DNA of 64,000 bases from NCBI GenBank assembly GCA_028047635.1, contig JAOFXR010000006.1, positions 1 to 64,000 of the forward strand, in the 5' to 3' direction. Shown piece after piece: positions 55,722-64,000 of this stretch (the stretch's first letter is position 1; each line of letters opens with the position of its first letter). The notes beneath the pieces were generated by a model that had not been told where the DNA came from, searched no databases, and worked only from the letters and a program-made list of their open reading frames with translations. Source of the stretch: Verrucomicrobiales bacterium. GTDB taxonomy: Bacteria; Verrucomicrobiota; Verrucomicrobiia; Verrucomicrobiales; DEV007. The position numbers and the translations under genes are program-made.

Positions 55722-58156
55722 TAGTTTTGTACGGGTTTGCGATATAGAAATGAATCTGAAGTGAGCAGTGAAATAATGAGGGCCTTCATGCTCCCCCCAT
55801 TATCTTGATAAGCCTTATGTGCGGCCTGGAGGGTTGGAGCATCGTTGATCGTTTCATTGCGGCCCATCCAGTAACGGAAGGCATGCCTCACAAAAACTTG
55901 TTCCACATGCTCACTATTGGCGAGGCGATGGATGAGTTCAAAAGCATCTTCGACCTTGCCATCTAGCTCTGGAACACCACTGGCGATAATTTCCCCGCTG
56001 GCATCAACAGGATTGCCATTTTCATCGACCTGTTTTCCATCTTTGGTCTTTCGAAATTTCCCGACATGATTGAACATTTCAAAAGGAAGCCCCAGAGGAT
56101 CCATTTTCTGATGACAACGCCAGCATTCTTTCGCCCGAGTCACCCGCATGCGATGACGTAATGATTCTTTAGGTTCATCAGGTAAAACCGCATCGACTGT
56201 GATCGGCACTTCAGGCACGCCCCCACCCAATAACCGTTCTCTGATCCATCGTCCCCGAAAGACCGCGTGGTTATCCATGGCGTCCGAATGGGCAATCAAC
56301 CAACTGGGCTGTGTGAGTATCCCGCAACGTTCGGTGGCAGGAAAGGTCAACATTTCCCAGGGCGAAGGCCCCGTAACACTCGTAGACACCCAGTATTCAC
56401 GGATAAATATCGGTCGCTCGATATCTTCAATTCCAGTTTCCGATTTAGTCCATCCATCTTTTTTTCGATACTTAGAGACTGTGTTGTCGTAGAAAGAAAT
56501 CGATTTTGCATCGTTAAACGTATTAAAATAATTGTCTTCTTTGATGGTAGGCCTAACTCTTACCACACTCTTGTCCGTTGTTAAAAGTTCGCGCAAAACA
56601 TCACGGTCTGATTCAAGAATATATTCGATCAATCGATCGGTTTCAGATACCAAATAGTTCATTTGGAGATTGTAATAATTGCCATCTTCAAGAACCCCAA
56701 CTGCCTTCAGCGATTGGGTGTCCTTGCAAATCGAAGGAGCGCGGTGGTAATCAAAGTATTCCTGGAAAAACCTCAAAATGCGCGGTTTGCGAATCGAACC
56801 GTCATCCATGATCCGCGTCACCTCGCGAAGAACATCCTCGCGTGTCTTTAGTTCACCTCCCTTGAGAGCCGCCTGCAATTGAGGATCAGGCGACATGTAA
56901 GTCAACGCACCCGCAATCGAATTCGCCAACTCGTCTCCAGCAAGCATCACCCGGCCGTGTGGATCGGGCTCACCACTACCAAATTCATAGCGGTACAACG
57001 CTTCGGGGTGCAGAAAGATGGGAGCACAACCAACAATAAGCCCCTCCACTTTTCCTAATGCTTTCACTTCATTTTGAATAAATGAAATCTGCTCATTCAA
57101 CTCCTTAACCCGGGGATGTCGTCCTGTGAGGGCCTTAAAAAGGAAGGGCACCAGTTTTTCCAGTTGAGCTTGGGTGGGTAACACCTCGGTTTCCATGATG
57201 TCCATAAAGGGACTGTACTTTCGTTGATAACCTTTAATGTACAAATGGGTGCTTTCCCGATCGGCGGAAGTCTGTTTTTTGCCATCTACGATCTTGGTAC
57301 TAGTACGGCTGAGTTTGTATTTTTCCGGATCCCTCCACATGTAATCCGGTACGTCCGAGCCGACAATCATGTGCTTTAAAACTGCTTTCGCACCGGTCAC
57401 TAGCAATTGCATCTCATCACTGGTCACTTCGTACATCACGGCAAAATCCTGCAGCCCCCTCTCCTGGCTCAAACTTTGAACCGGTCTGACAGAAGGAAAA
57501 TCGCCCGTCCAACCTGAACCATTACGGATTCCCATGACTTGATCAGATCCCAATGATAATCTCAAATCCCCCGTGTCGGTGTTAACTTTCGAAACCATCA
57601 CTGGGTCACCACTGGCTAATTGCCCTGGATATTTAGGATTGTATTCTGGCGTGTTGTGAACCAGTTCGTTGAGTTTGACAAGATAAGCGGCGGGGTGAAT
57701 ACGCCACATCCTCGACGGGGTAGAAGGTGGCTCAGCGACTTTGACCGCGTCGGAAAAGAGCAGCTCGTGATCCACATAATTCCCCTTGGTGGGTAACAGA
57801 TTTTCATGAAACCCTCCCTGGTTTTTCGAAGCTTCCTGTAAGCCCGCTATCACACCGTTTACAAAGTGCATACGGTCCAGGTGAACGGGTTGTTCTTTCT
57901 TCGTGGGTGGCATTTCTTTGAGCGACACCTGCTCCCAGACTTTCTGCCATTCAACCGTATTCGCGGCCGTCACTGATGTGAGAGGCTCGATATTGAATCC
58001 TCCCTTTTCGGTGTCACTGTCATGGCATTCGATACAATGTTTCTCAATAAATGCCTGTTGAGAAACCTCGCCAGCCAGCGCGGGTCCACCATAACTCGTT
58101 GTCGCCGAAATCATTAGCAACGCGCAAATTACATGAATTAGAAATGGTCTTAACAT
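55721..58156 (-). CDS. DUF1592/DUF1588/DUF1585-type exported cytochrome
   Basis: An 811-residue exported protein from this start. Signal peptide (about 1-29, ...SATTSYGGPALAG), planctomycete-type cytochrome with CIECHDSDTEKGGFN, DUF1587-like region (AAYLVKLNELVHNTPEYNP), DUF1595/DUF1592 (ILRFFQEYFDYHRAPSICKD), DUF1588 (TERCGILTQPSWLIAHSDAMDNHAVFRGRWIRE... and a second heme-type motif CWRCHQKMDPLGLPFE), DUF1585 (VEQVFVRHAFRYWMGRNETI). Activity not established; likely redox. The frame is open 27 codons further to an ATG at 58237, and that extension (MTEFDEEEALISF...) is homologous to the start of the sigma factor at 63325 (MEDLNEEEALKRI...). The start used in vivo is therefore uncertain; the signal peptide favours 58156. 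Confidence 0.9.
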   Translation of the reverse strand: MLRPFLIHVICALLMISATTSYGGPALAGEVSQQAFIEKHCIECHDSDTEKGGFNIEPLTSVTAANTVEWQKVWEQVSLKEMPPTKKEQPVHLDRMHFVNGVIAGLQEASKNQGGFHENLLPTKGNYVDHELLFSDAVKVAEPPSTPSRMWRIHPAAYLVKLNELVHNTPEYNPKYPGQLASGDPVMVSKVNTDTGDLRLSLGSDQVMGIRNGSGWTGDFPSVRPVQSLSQERGLQDFAVMYEVTSDEMQLLVTGAKAVLKHMIVGSDVPDYMWRDPEKYKLSRTSTKIVDGKKQTSADRESTHLYIKGYQRKYSPFMDIMETEVLPTQAQLEKLVPFLFKALTGRHPRVKELNEQISFIQNEVKALGKVEGLIVGCAPIFLHPEALYRYEFGSGEPDPHGRVMLAGDELANSIAGALTYMSPDPQLQAALKGGELKTREDVLREVTRIMDDGSIRKPRILRFFQEYFDYHRAPSICKDTQSLKAVGVLEDGNYYNLQMNYLVSETDRLIEYILESDRDVLRELLTTDKSVVRVRPTIKEDNYFNTFNDAKSISFYDNTVSKYRKKDGWTKSETGIEDIERPIFIREYWVSTSVTGPSPWEMLTFPATERCGILTQPSWLIAHSDAMDNHAVFRGRWIRERLLGGGVPEVPITVDAVLPDEPKESLRHRMRVTRAKECWRCHQKMDPLGLPFEMFNHVGKFRKTKDGKQVDENGNPVDASGEIIASGVPELDGKVEDAFELIHRLANSEHVEQVFVRHAFRYWMGRNETINDAPTLQAAHKAYQDNGGSMKALIISLLTSDSFLYRKPVQN

Positions 58157-58237
58157 AATCTGATATTTCCGATAGGAGTTTACTGATACTCGATCAATAA
58201 AAGAAATGAGGGCTTCTTCTTCGTCAAATTCGGTCAT

Positions 58238-58315
58238 CAGTAGTTACGTTGCCGTAAAAGAAGATGTTCTGACATAATTCTGCAGAAAAATGCCGTTTTT
58301 TAAGATTTATGATTC
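58238..58315 (-). promoter_or_regulatory. Duplicated ECF-type promoter and leader upstream of DUF1592
   Basis: On the minus strand, TGTCAGAACATCTT (from about 58274), then GGCAACGTAACTACTG directly before an ATG at 58237. The same elements stand before the sigma gene at 63326-63360. GAACAT and CGTAAC are 15 bases apart in both, consistent with an ECF-type -35/-10 pair. Expected start of transcription would be close to the conserved ATG (leaderless or nearly so). Inference, from the duplication and known ECF promoter geometry. Confidence 0.6.
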
Positions 58316-58390
58316 CAGTTACAAAAAACGGATATAGAAGCCACGTCATCTGACATCAAAGTTGCCTGCAGTTTACCCACCATTCAAAAT

Positions 58391-61114
58391 TTACTTCAAC
58401 ACTGCGGCAGGTTTCTTCACCGCCTTCTTTTTGTCCTTACCTTTTTTGAGATTACGCTTTTTCGGTTTTACCATCATGTAGGCGATAAGATCCGCCATCT
58501 CTTCAGGCTTCTGAACGAGACTGGCCGGCATCATGGACTGTTCACTGGCCTCCTGCTTGGCAATGTGGCTTTTCACCAACTCCGTGGTCGCACCGGTAAT
58601 GCCGCGAAGATTGATCATACCCGCTTCAGCCCCGGGCTCGACAAATCCTGTGTGAACCGCGCCGTCATTCATCGTCACGGTATTGGGATGGAAGTTCGGC
58701 GACACGGTAAGGTTCGGGACAAGAATCGACGCAGCCAGATAACTGGGTGGAAAACGGCTTCCCACATCAACCAAAGTCGGTCCAATCGCGCCGCCAGCTC
58801 CCGTGTCAGGTGCCAAGTGACAAGCAACGCAGCCGCGTTGAGTAAAAAGTTCTTTGCCTTTTGCTGCATCGCCTTTGGGAGCCGTCGCGGCATCCCAATC
58901 AATTTTTCGAAACGCTTCGGGGATTTCTGTGCCGGTGGAGAGCTTGGCACCTTTGAGCGCAAGGAGGGCTTTTTTCAGATCCGCTTTATTCGCCTGACCA
59001 GCAGCCATGGAGAGTGCGGTTTCGCTGTTTCCGAGAACGGCGATCGCTTTGGCATCCGCTCGATCATCTTTTAGAAAAAAGAGCCCGGTTGCGGCGGTGT
59101 TGGCAACCGTTTTGTCGTCATCTGCCAGAGCATTCAGCAAGCGGTCAAACTCGACCTGGTTGGCTTTCTTAACTTCAGCATCCCTCCACCAATCGCTCAT
59201 GCGAAAGGTTCCAATGGGCGCTCCCAAATCGCTGAGATCAATTGGCCCTTCAGGATGCAGCAGCTTCATCATTTTTTCGACTGCGACCGTGCCAGAGACA
59301 GGTAATTGAGTGACGGTTTCAGCCCGCTGCCACACTTTAAAAACCGTGGCGAGAGTAGCGGCGAGACGTTGATCCGGGGATCCATCCGCGAGGGCTGCCA
59401 GCTGATCATTCGGAGCCTGCCGGGCGAGAAGAATCGCTGCAGATTGCCTGACAAAGGGATCTTCGTGTGCTGCGAGCACGGCTACCGAGGCAGGGATTAC
59501 TCGCTTTGCGGCGTGAAGAAATTCGAGAAGACCAACCTGCAATTTGGCATCGTCCCTCTTTGCTGCGGCGGCATTGATCATCTCATCCGAAAGGCTCGGG
59601 AACTTATCGGGATATGTCGCTGCGGCTCGCCATGCCAGAGAGGCCGCGCGTCCTTCGCCCTGAGCGAGTGAGATGATTCGCTCAATTGAATCATCATCGC
59701 CATGAGCAGCCGCAAGAAAAACGAGACTTGAGAACGCCGGTGAGTCAGGGGTTGTCTTGCCAAAAGCATCGCCAGCTTCAGCAAGCAGATCGCCTCCCTG
59801 ACGAAGAATTTCTCGGTGCGCTTTTGCCCGGATCTGGATAGATTCAGAAAGCAAATCGACCATCGATTTGTCAGAATATTTAAAGGTGGAAGTTGCCTGC
59901 TGCTTGCGAGGGGAGATCAGCAACAAATCCGTCTGCGACTTGGGCGATGGCTCGTTGCCCATCATATAGCAAACTGAGACAATGAGGTTCCCCTCATTAG
60001 TAGGCATCGCCGAAACCGGACGCCGGTCTCCCGCAACTTGCAGCAGCGGCTTGGCTTTGGATTGAAACCCCGCCCCGTCGGCGTGGAGCGGGTATGAAGT
60101 GACATTTCGTCCGCCCCAATTCGCGACAAACAGTGAGCCCTGATAGTCTTTCCCAAAGCTCGTATGATCGTAATATCCCTGGCCCACCGGCACATCGAGG
60201 GTCCGGTTTGCACTGGGAATCATATCGCGCCGCGCCGGATTTCGAGTCGCATCCCAACCCCGCGCCCAACCACTCCACGAGTGCTGTGGAACCGAGAGCA
60301 GTCGACCTGGCGATGCTGTGGACCCTTCCTGATCGTTGTCATTGCTGAATAGATTCCAGTCTCGATCAAAGGAAATGCCACAAGGGTTGCGAAGGCCACT
60401 CGCATAGACAGAGAAATCGTAGGAGTCCAGATTCAGCCGCATCACCGCGCCGACTCCGGCATAGGGAACTTTGCGCTTTTCTGGCCCAACATACCACGTC
60501 CACAGCCAGAGATGATCCGGACGAGTCTTGTCCAAATGTACGCCGGGGTGCGGGTCACCCATGCAGATCAGCAGATCCCCATTGGGCGCGAACTCGATGC
60601 CATGCAGGCCCTGGTGGTGATGCCCTAGCGGATTTCCCCAGAGAATTTTATCCGCCTTGATATCGGCGCGCTTTTCAACCGCTCCCGGCAACCGGTAAAG
60701 AGCTGTATTCGTCAGCACAAGGAGATCGTCCCCATAGGTTTCGACATCGTAGACCCAGGTATCAGCCGGAAACCGGTATATTTCCTGACGAGGCTGAAAT
60801 CCTCCATCAGCAGTCCGTTCATAAACAAAAAGCCCTTCGCGTCCGCCCAGAACCAAGCTCCCACTCAAATCCATATCGTGGCTGAGAAAAAACTCATCCG
60901 GGTGGGTGTCAATCTGCTCAACTTTCAGGTTCGAGTCGGTCAGAGAAACTCCGTCGACACCTGACTCGACTCCTTTAGGCAGAGCCACCGTTTGAGCGCC
61001 GGAAATCACGCTGACCCAAATTGCAAGAAGAGCGACTAGGAAACCAGACTGAACCCGGAAGAAACGATGAGTAGAAGACGACGTTTTGTCGAAAAGATGT
61101 TTGGTGAGTTTCAT
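58391..61114 (-). CDS. PVC-type membrane-bound dehydrogenase with HEAT repeats and C-terminal heme motif
   Basis: A 907-residue exported protein of the Pirellula/Verrucomicrobium-type dehydrogenase group. Signal peptide (about 15-40), a six-bladed propeller N-terminal domain (about 50-420) with GLHGIEFAPNGDLLICMGDPHPGVHLD, GVGAVMRLNLDSYDFSVYASGLRNPCGISFDRDWNLFSNDNDQEGS, HEAT-like repeats (about 430-720), and a C-terminal cytochrome-c-like region with CVACH (near residue 759) and the GAGGAIGPTLVDVGSRFPPSYL segment. The Lys-rich tail MMVKPKKRNLKKGKDKKKAVKK is unusual and may bind acidic polymers. Follows the FecR-LamG gene, so may belong to the sigma-factor transcript. Confidence 0.9.
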   Translation of the reverse strand: MKLTKHLFDKTSSSTHRFFRVQSGFLVALLAIWVSVISGAQTVALPKGVESGVDGVSLTDSNLKVEQIDTHPDEFFLSHDMDLSGSLVLGGREGLFVYERTADGGFQPRQEIYRFPADTWVYDVETYGDDLLVLTNTALYRLPGAVEKRADIKADKILWGNPLGHHHQGLHGIEFAPNGDLLICMGDPHPGVHLDKTRPDHLWLWTWYVGPEKRKVPYAGVGAVMRLNLDSYDFSVYASGLRNPCGISFDRDWNLFSNDNDQEGSTASPGRLLSVPQHSWSGWARGWDATRNPARRDMIPSANRTLDVPVGQGYYDHTSFGKDYQGSLFVANWGGRNVTSYPLHADGAGFQSKAKPLLQVAGDRRPVSAMPTNEGNLIVSVCYMMGNEPSPKSQTDLLLISPRKQQATSTFKYSDKSMVDLLSESIQIRAKAHREILRQGGDLLAEAGDAFGKTTPDSPAFSSLVFLAAAHGDDDSIERIISLAQGEGRAASLAWRAAATYPDKFPSLSDEMINAAAAKRDDAKLQVGLLEFLHAAKRVIPASVAVLAAHEDPFVRQSAAILLARQAPNDQLAALADGSPDQRLAATLATVFKVWQRAETVTQLPVSGTVAVEKMMKLLHPEGPIDLSDLGAPIGTFRMSDWWRDAEVKKANQVEFDRLLNALADDDKTVANTAATGLFFLKDDRADAKAIAVLGNSETALSMAAGQANKADLKKALLALKGAKLSTGTEIPEAFRKIDWDAATAPKGDAAKGKELFTQRGCVACHLAPDTGAGGAIGPTLVDVGSRFPPSYLAASILVPNLTVSPNFHPNTVTMNDGAVHTGFVEPGAEAGMINLRGITGATTELVKSHIAKQEASEQSMMPASLVQKPEEMADLIAYMMVKPKKRNLKKGKDKKKAVKKPAAVLK

Positions 61115-61160
61115 AAAATTATTGAAGTGGGCAAAAAAGGTACCGCGGCCGAGTTAAGGT

Positions 61161-62795
61161 TTACGATCCTATCTTACCGAATGACGGGGATATCATTTGC
61201 GGCTCAGGAGGTAGGTTCTCTTTATATAACCGCCACACCTGAACCGGCGTGAGAACCCCTTCAAAAATGTAGAGCTCATCAAGATCACCCCGAAATCCGG
61301 AGAAGTAAGGATTCGGTATTTTTTCATTTTCGGCAGAAAATTTCTTTATCGACTTGGCACTAGTGAGATGATTGCCTACCGCTAAAGGGTGACTTTCCTC
61401 ACCAGTGCTGGTCTCCACTTTTGCATGCTGAAAGCCGCTCGCATACTCAAGGCGACCGTCGACATAATGACGGATATGGGTGGCTACATCAGCATCCTCG
61501 CCACCAATAAATATACTGACGACATGATGCCACGTTCCGTCGCGTAAATCCCGAGTACCATTGACCCAGCCCGGCCCAAACTCGGTTCTTATCGCCCCGG
61601 CAACTGAGCCGGGCGACAAAGGCTGTTTCCATCTCCAGGGTTTCACCTGTGGATTCCACGACACTTGCCATTTCCGCGACTTCAAGTTACGGCCTCTTGA
61701 CTTCTGCAATCCCCAGCCGGCCCAGCCATAAGCTTCTTTGGGTCCTGCATCGCGGGGGATCCTAACCCAGGCGGCCACCGTCCGCGGACGACTGCCTGAA
61801 ACGCCTCGATAAGAAGACTCTAGGAATTCGCCGGTACCGGAAAATCTCAATGCCTGTCCGCCGCGGGCTCCTTCGATGCGATCCGGGACCCTACCCGGCA
61901 GTCCGGGTTTCAGGCCATATTCAGCAGCACGATCCGAGCCCGATGCGGAAAAATGATCTCCCTCTGTTTCTTCAAAACTCCAATGATAGAAAACGACCGA
62001 AGCCTGGTTCTCAAACTCATCGACGATAGGATTTGCGGTTTCCGACGAGAACGCCTTCATCGCACCTGAACTCATCGCAACGCTTTGCTTTTCTACCAAC
62101 TCCCGGACTTCGATTCCGGCAGTTGCGCGGACCCGTCCTTTCACGACCTGAACGGTCGACTCCCCATTACTAACCTCGATCCGGAATTCAGTTCCTAAAT
62201 CGACAATTTTCCCTTCGGGAGTCAAAACGGTGAACCCTTGACCCGATTCTTCGAAGCGCGCCTGCAGATCACCGCTTTCCAGCCGAATCAGTTTGTCATC
62301 GATGATTTCAAACACCGACGGACCTTCAATCCTTGCGGTGCCGCCAACATCGAGCGCCATAATCACTTCTCCCGTTTCGAGGTGGTAAGTTCCTGGCATC
62401 AGCCATTCCCCGATCTCAGCAACCCGGTTTCGCTCCAAACCCCAGCGTCCATTTTCCTCGTGAATCACCCGCGCAACCGCCAGCTCGATGCAATCGCCCG
62501 CCGTCGTCGACCCTGAGTTTATTCCAGCCAACCACCAGCCTGCTGCCAAAATCGCAAGAGTAGCGGCTACTCCCACGATAGCGGGAAGTCTCCGCCGCTG
62601 ACGGCTCACTTTCGGGAAACTGACTAAGTTTCCACCGGCCAGTTCTTCCTGCAGTCGACCGTGGATTTCCGCCGACGCGACAAATTCTTCGCACAGCTCA
62701 GGTTCACTCATCAAAGCTCCCTGTAACTCCCGCAGCTCCTCATCAGAAAGTTGTCCGTCGAAGTAGCGGATCATTAATTCATTTGGCGATTTCAT
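61161..62795 (-). CDS. FecR-like membrane regulator with C-terminal LamG domain
   Basis: A 544-residue protein: short cytoplasmic domain (about 1-65) with MIRYFDGQLSDEELRELQGAL, one membrane helix (about 70-90, LPAIVGVAATLAILAAGWWLA), a FecR domain (about 150-240) with FEIIDDKLIRLESGDLQARFEE and VDLGTEFRIEVSNGESTVQVVKGRV, and a LamG/concanavalin-like domain (about 270-535) with VVFYHWSFEETEGDHF, PRTVAAWVRIPRDAGP, GTWHHVVSIFIGGED. The start overlaps the sigma-factor stop by four bases (ATGA). FecR proteins transmit signals from an outer partner to the cognate ECF sigma; here the sensor end is a LamG domain, suggesting direct sensing of a polysaccharide. Inference. Confidence 0.9.
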   Translation of the reverse strand: MKSPNELMIRYFDGQLSDEELRELQGALMSEPELCEEFVASAEIHGRLQEELAGGNLVSFPKVSRQRRRLPAIVGVAATLAILAAGWWLAGINSGSTTAGDCIELAVARVIHEENGRWGLERNRVAEIGEWLMPGTYHLETGEVIMALDVGGTARIEGPSVFEIIDDKLIRLESGDLQARFEESGQGFTVLTPEGKIVDLGTEFRIEVSNGESTVQVVKGRVRATAGIEVRELVEKQSVAMSSGAMKAFSSETANPIVDEFENQASVVFYHWSFEETEGDHFSASGSDRAAEYGLKPGLPGRVPDRIEGARGGQALRFSGTGEFLESSYRGVSGSRPRTVAAWVRIPRDAGPKEAYGWAGWGLQKSRGRNLKSRKWQVSWNPQVKPWRWKQPLSPGSVAGAIRTEFGPGWVNGTRDLRDGTWHHVVSIFIGGEDADVATHIRHYVDGRLEYASGFQHAKVETSTGEESHPLAVGNHLTSAKSIKKFSAENEKIPNPYFSGFRGDLDELYIFEGVLTPVQVWRLYKENLPPEPQMISPSFGKIGS

Positions 62796-63325
62796 ACAGG
62801 CTCCCCTTCCCCGGCTATCTGCCCCTCGATGCACCCTTTCAACTTCACCCGAAGGCGGTGAAAAATCTGCTGCAGAGAAGCTTCGCTGCGATCCTCCTCA
62901 TCCGCGAGAGCCCTGATTGTCTGACGATCTCCGTAGTAGGCACCGAGTCGGCTGCGATCCTCGCCCTTAAGCTTGCCGAGGCAATTTCGCAGAGCATCCT
63001 GGCGGTCATTCCCCCCGCTAAACCCAACTTGTTTGTCCCACTCCTGAGCAAGGTGTTCGAGGACCGGGCCATCGCACAGAACGAGGCGATCGCGACCGAG
63101 CTTGCGCAGGCACTGTTTTGCCTGATTCTTGGCGACCCCATACACATATGCCTCGAAGTTTTCAACCCCGCCTGCCTTGACCGCTTTCCAAACCCCAAGC
63201 ACCACCTCCTGAAACACCGCTTCCACATCAGCCTCCGGCGGCAGGAGCATGACCAAAAACGAGAAAAGAGACGACCTCATTTCCATGATTCGCTTGAGCG
63301 CTTCTTCTTCGTTCAGATCCTCCAT
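62792..63325 (-). CDS. ECF sigma factor, Rhodopirellula/Verrucomicrobium type
   Basis: A 177-residue extracytoplasmic-function sigma factor of the group described as Rhodopirellula/Verrucomicrobium family. Region 2: MLLPPEADVEAVFQEVVLGVWKAVKAGGVENFEAYVYGVAKNQAKQCLRK (about 28-77). Region 4: LKGEDRSRLGAYYGDRQTIRALADEEDRSEASLQQIFHRLRVKLKGCIEG (about 116-165), with the helix-turn-helix QTIRALADEE. Start at ATG 63325 is conserved with the copy at 58237. No anti-sigma in the form of a zinc-binding ASD is seen; the FecR-LamG protein is the likely partner. Autoregulation is implied by the upstream elements. Confidence 0.92.
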   Translation of the reverse strand: MEDLNEEEALKRIMEMRSSLFSFLVMLLPPEADVEAVFQEVVLGVWKAVKAGGVENFEAYVYGVAKNQAKQCLRKLGRDRLVLCDGPVLEHLAQEWDKQVGFSGGNDRQDALRNCLGKLKGEDRSRLGAYYGDRQTIRALADEEDRSEASLQQIFHRLRVKLKGCIEGQIAGEGEPV

Positions 63326-63410
63326 CAGTAGTTATGTTGCCGCCCAAAAAGATGTTCTGACAGAATTATGTGAAAAATATTCCATTTTTGCGATTTACGG
63401 ACAGAGTCGC
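63326..63410 (-). promoter_or_regulatory. ECF-type promoter and leader of the sigma-factor operon
   Basis: On the minus strand: CTGTCAGAACATCTT (to about 63351) and GGCAACATAACTACTG directly before the sigma ATG at 63325. GAACAT (63352-63357) and CATAAC (63331-63336) are 15 bases apart. The upstream part (CGTAAATCGCAAAAATGGAA) also matches the DUF1592 leader. The likely transcription start is at or near the ATG, so a leaderless mRNA is possible. Based on pattern only. Confidence 0.6.
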
Positions 63411-63653
63411 CGAATTTTCAAACTGCTTCGGTTTGAATTAAGCCTTCTTTCCGAAAGATTAACTGGCCCCCGGTAATTCAAGCGAAAGGGTGTGAGCTAT
63501 GGCGCAGCAGCCTGATTCTTCACATCCTTCTTTTTCTTCTTACTCTTTTTTGGAACTAGCCCTCGTCGGCTTCAGCAATACCAGTGCCGACCTATTAAAC
63601 TGAACAAAATATCCTGCGCCAATCCAGAACGTCTTTGCCATCCTCTATGGAAG

Positions 63654-64000
63654 TCACCGTGCCGTGTTCGTCCTAATAAAATCAAGGACCGGCGCCGGGT
63701 CTTTCATGCCGTGGGAGTGGCCCTTGTCCTCCACAATTACTTTTATGGACCCGCCGAGTTTCTTATAACGAGCTTCCATGATGGCATCGTTCTCTTCGTA
63801 CGGGACGGCGGGATCTTTACTGCCACAAACCATCAGAATTGGCACACCGGCTTTGGCAAGCGGTTCAAGCTTATCAATCGGGCTCACCTTGGCGTTGAGC
63901 AATTCCTGATCGGTGGTGAAGCCGTAAACAGCCTTCATTCCTTCCCAGGATTTTGGAGCACCACTTGCGACGGAACCGCTGCCGGCCACCAGTGCGCCTC
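63654..64000 (-). CDS. Dienelactone-hydrolase-like alpha/beta hydrolase, C-terminal part (cut by window edge)
   Basis: The frame is open to the right edge (115 codons). It contains GVPILMVCGSKDPAVPYEENDAIMEARY, where the Asp in GSKDPAVP is the expected acid residue, and a DKGHSHGMKDPAPVLDF segment with the catalytic His (GHSHG). The nucleophile elbow is outside the window. An ATG-like GTG at 63989 is not the true start because the frame continues upstream. 177 bases separate it from the sigma promoter, and nothing else is seen there. Confidence 0.8.
   Translation of the reverse strand, partial: GALVAGSGSVASGAPKSWEGMKAVYGFTTDQELLNAKVSPIDKLEPLAKAGVPILMVCGSKDPAVPYEENDAIMEARYKKLGGSIKVIVEDKGHSHGMKDPAPVLDFIRTNTAR

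Overview
The window looks like a chromosomal segment from a member of the PVC superphylum, most likely Verrucomicrobiota (order Verrucomicrobiales by gene content, not proven). The basis is a set of lineage-typical secreted proteins: two PSCyt1/DUF1549/DUF1553 ('PSD1') cytochromes each paired with a DUF1501 protein, a DUF1592/DUF1552 pair, a Pirellula/Verrucomicrobium-type membrane-bound dehydrogenase with a C-terminal CxxCH, a Rhodopirellula/Verrucomicrobium-type ECF sigma factor with a FecR-LamG partner, and six formylglycine-type sulfatases. I see no tRNA, rRNA, CRISPR array or insertion sequence.

Layout. 1-5.4 kb is housekeeping: a cut-off membrane protein, pnp and rpsO on the minus strand, a LON-domain protein and an ammonium transporter on the plus strand. 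5.5-7.8 kb holds two tandem SUMF1/formylglycine-generating-enzyme-fold proteins that lack one of the two catalytic cysteines. 8-11.3 kb has a secreted unknown protein, a zinc alcohol dehydrogenase and a membrane protein. 11.4-15.9 kb is the first PSD1-DUF1501 pair. 15.9-19.8 kb is a minus-strand run of small unknown genes between a GDSL hydrolase and a DUF1080-like protein. 20.1-24.2 kb is a sulfatase-DUF4838 operon. 24.3-27.3 kb contains a VWA protein and an AlkA-type DNA glycosylase, each broken by one in-frame stop codon, flanking an alpha/beta hydrolase; pyruvate kinase follows. 29-41 kb is glycan-related: DUF1080-like protein, GH16 with a shortened C-terminus, truncated hemoglobin, DUF4886, sulfatase, BNR sialidase-like protein, sulfatase, and a sulfatase-BNR fusion. 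39.8-44.5 kb is the second PSD1-DUF1501 pair. 44.8-54.3 kb carries a FAD oxidoreductase, a sulfatase with EF-hands, a PQQ-like propeller, a GH43-like propeller and another sulfatase. 54.4-63.3 kb contains DUF1552, DUF1592, the dehydrogenase, FecR-LamG and the ECF sigma factor. The right edge cuts a dienelactone-hydrolase-like protein.

Together most genes describe extracytoplasmic breakdown of sulfated, probably marine or mucin-like, glycans: sulfatases strip sulfate, propeller and GH16/DUF4838 proteins act on sugars, and PSD1/DUF1501/DUF1592/dehydrogenase proteins give a c-type-cytochrome oxidative branch. The most notable observation is that the upstream region of the sigma-factor gene (promoter-like elements, start codon and first codons) is repeated about 5 kb away in front of the DUF1592-DUF1552 operon. 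This suggests that the sigma factor controls itself and this cytochrome module. Other unexplained structure includes a 56-base near-perfect palindrome at 7922-7977, two copies of a 33-base palindrome, and a decayed intergenic repeat family seen three times.
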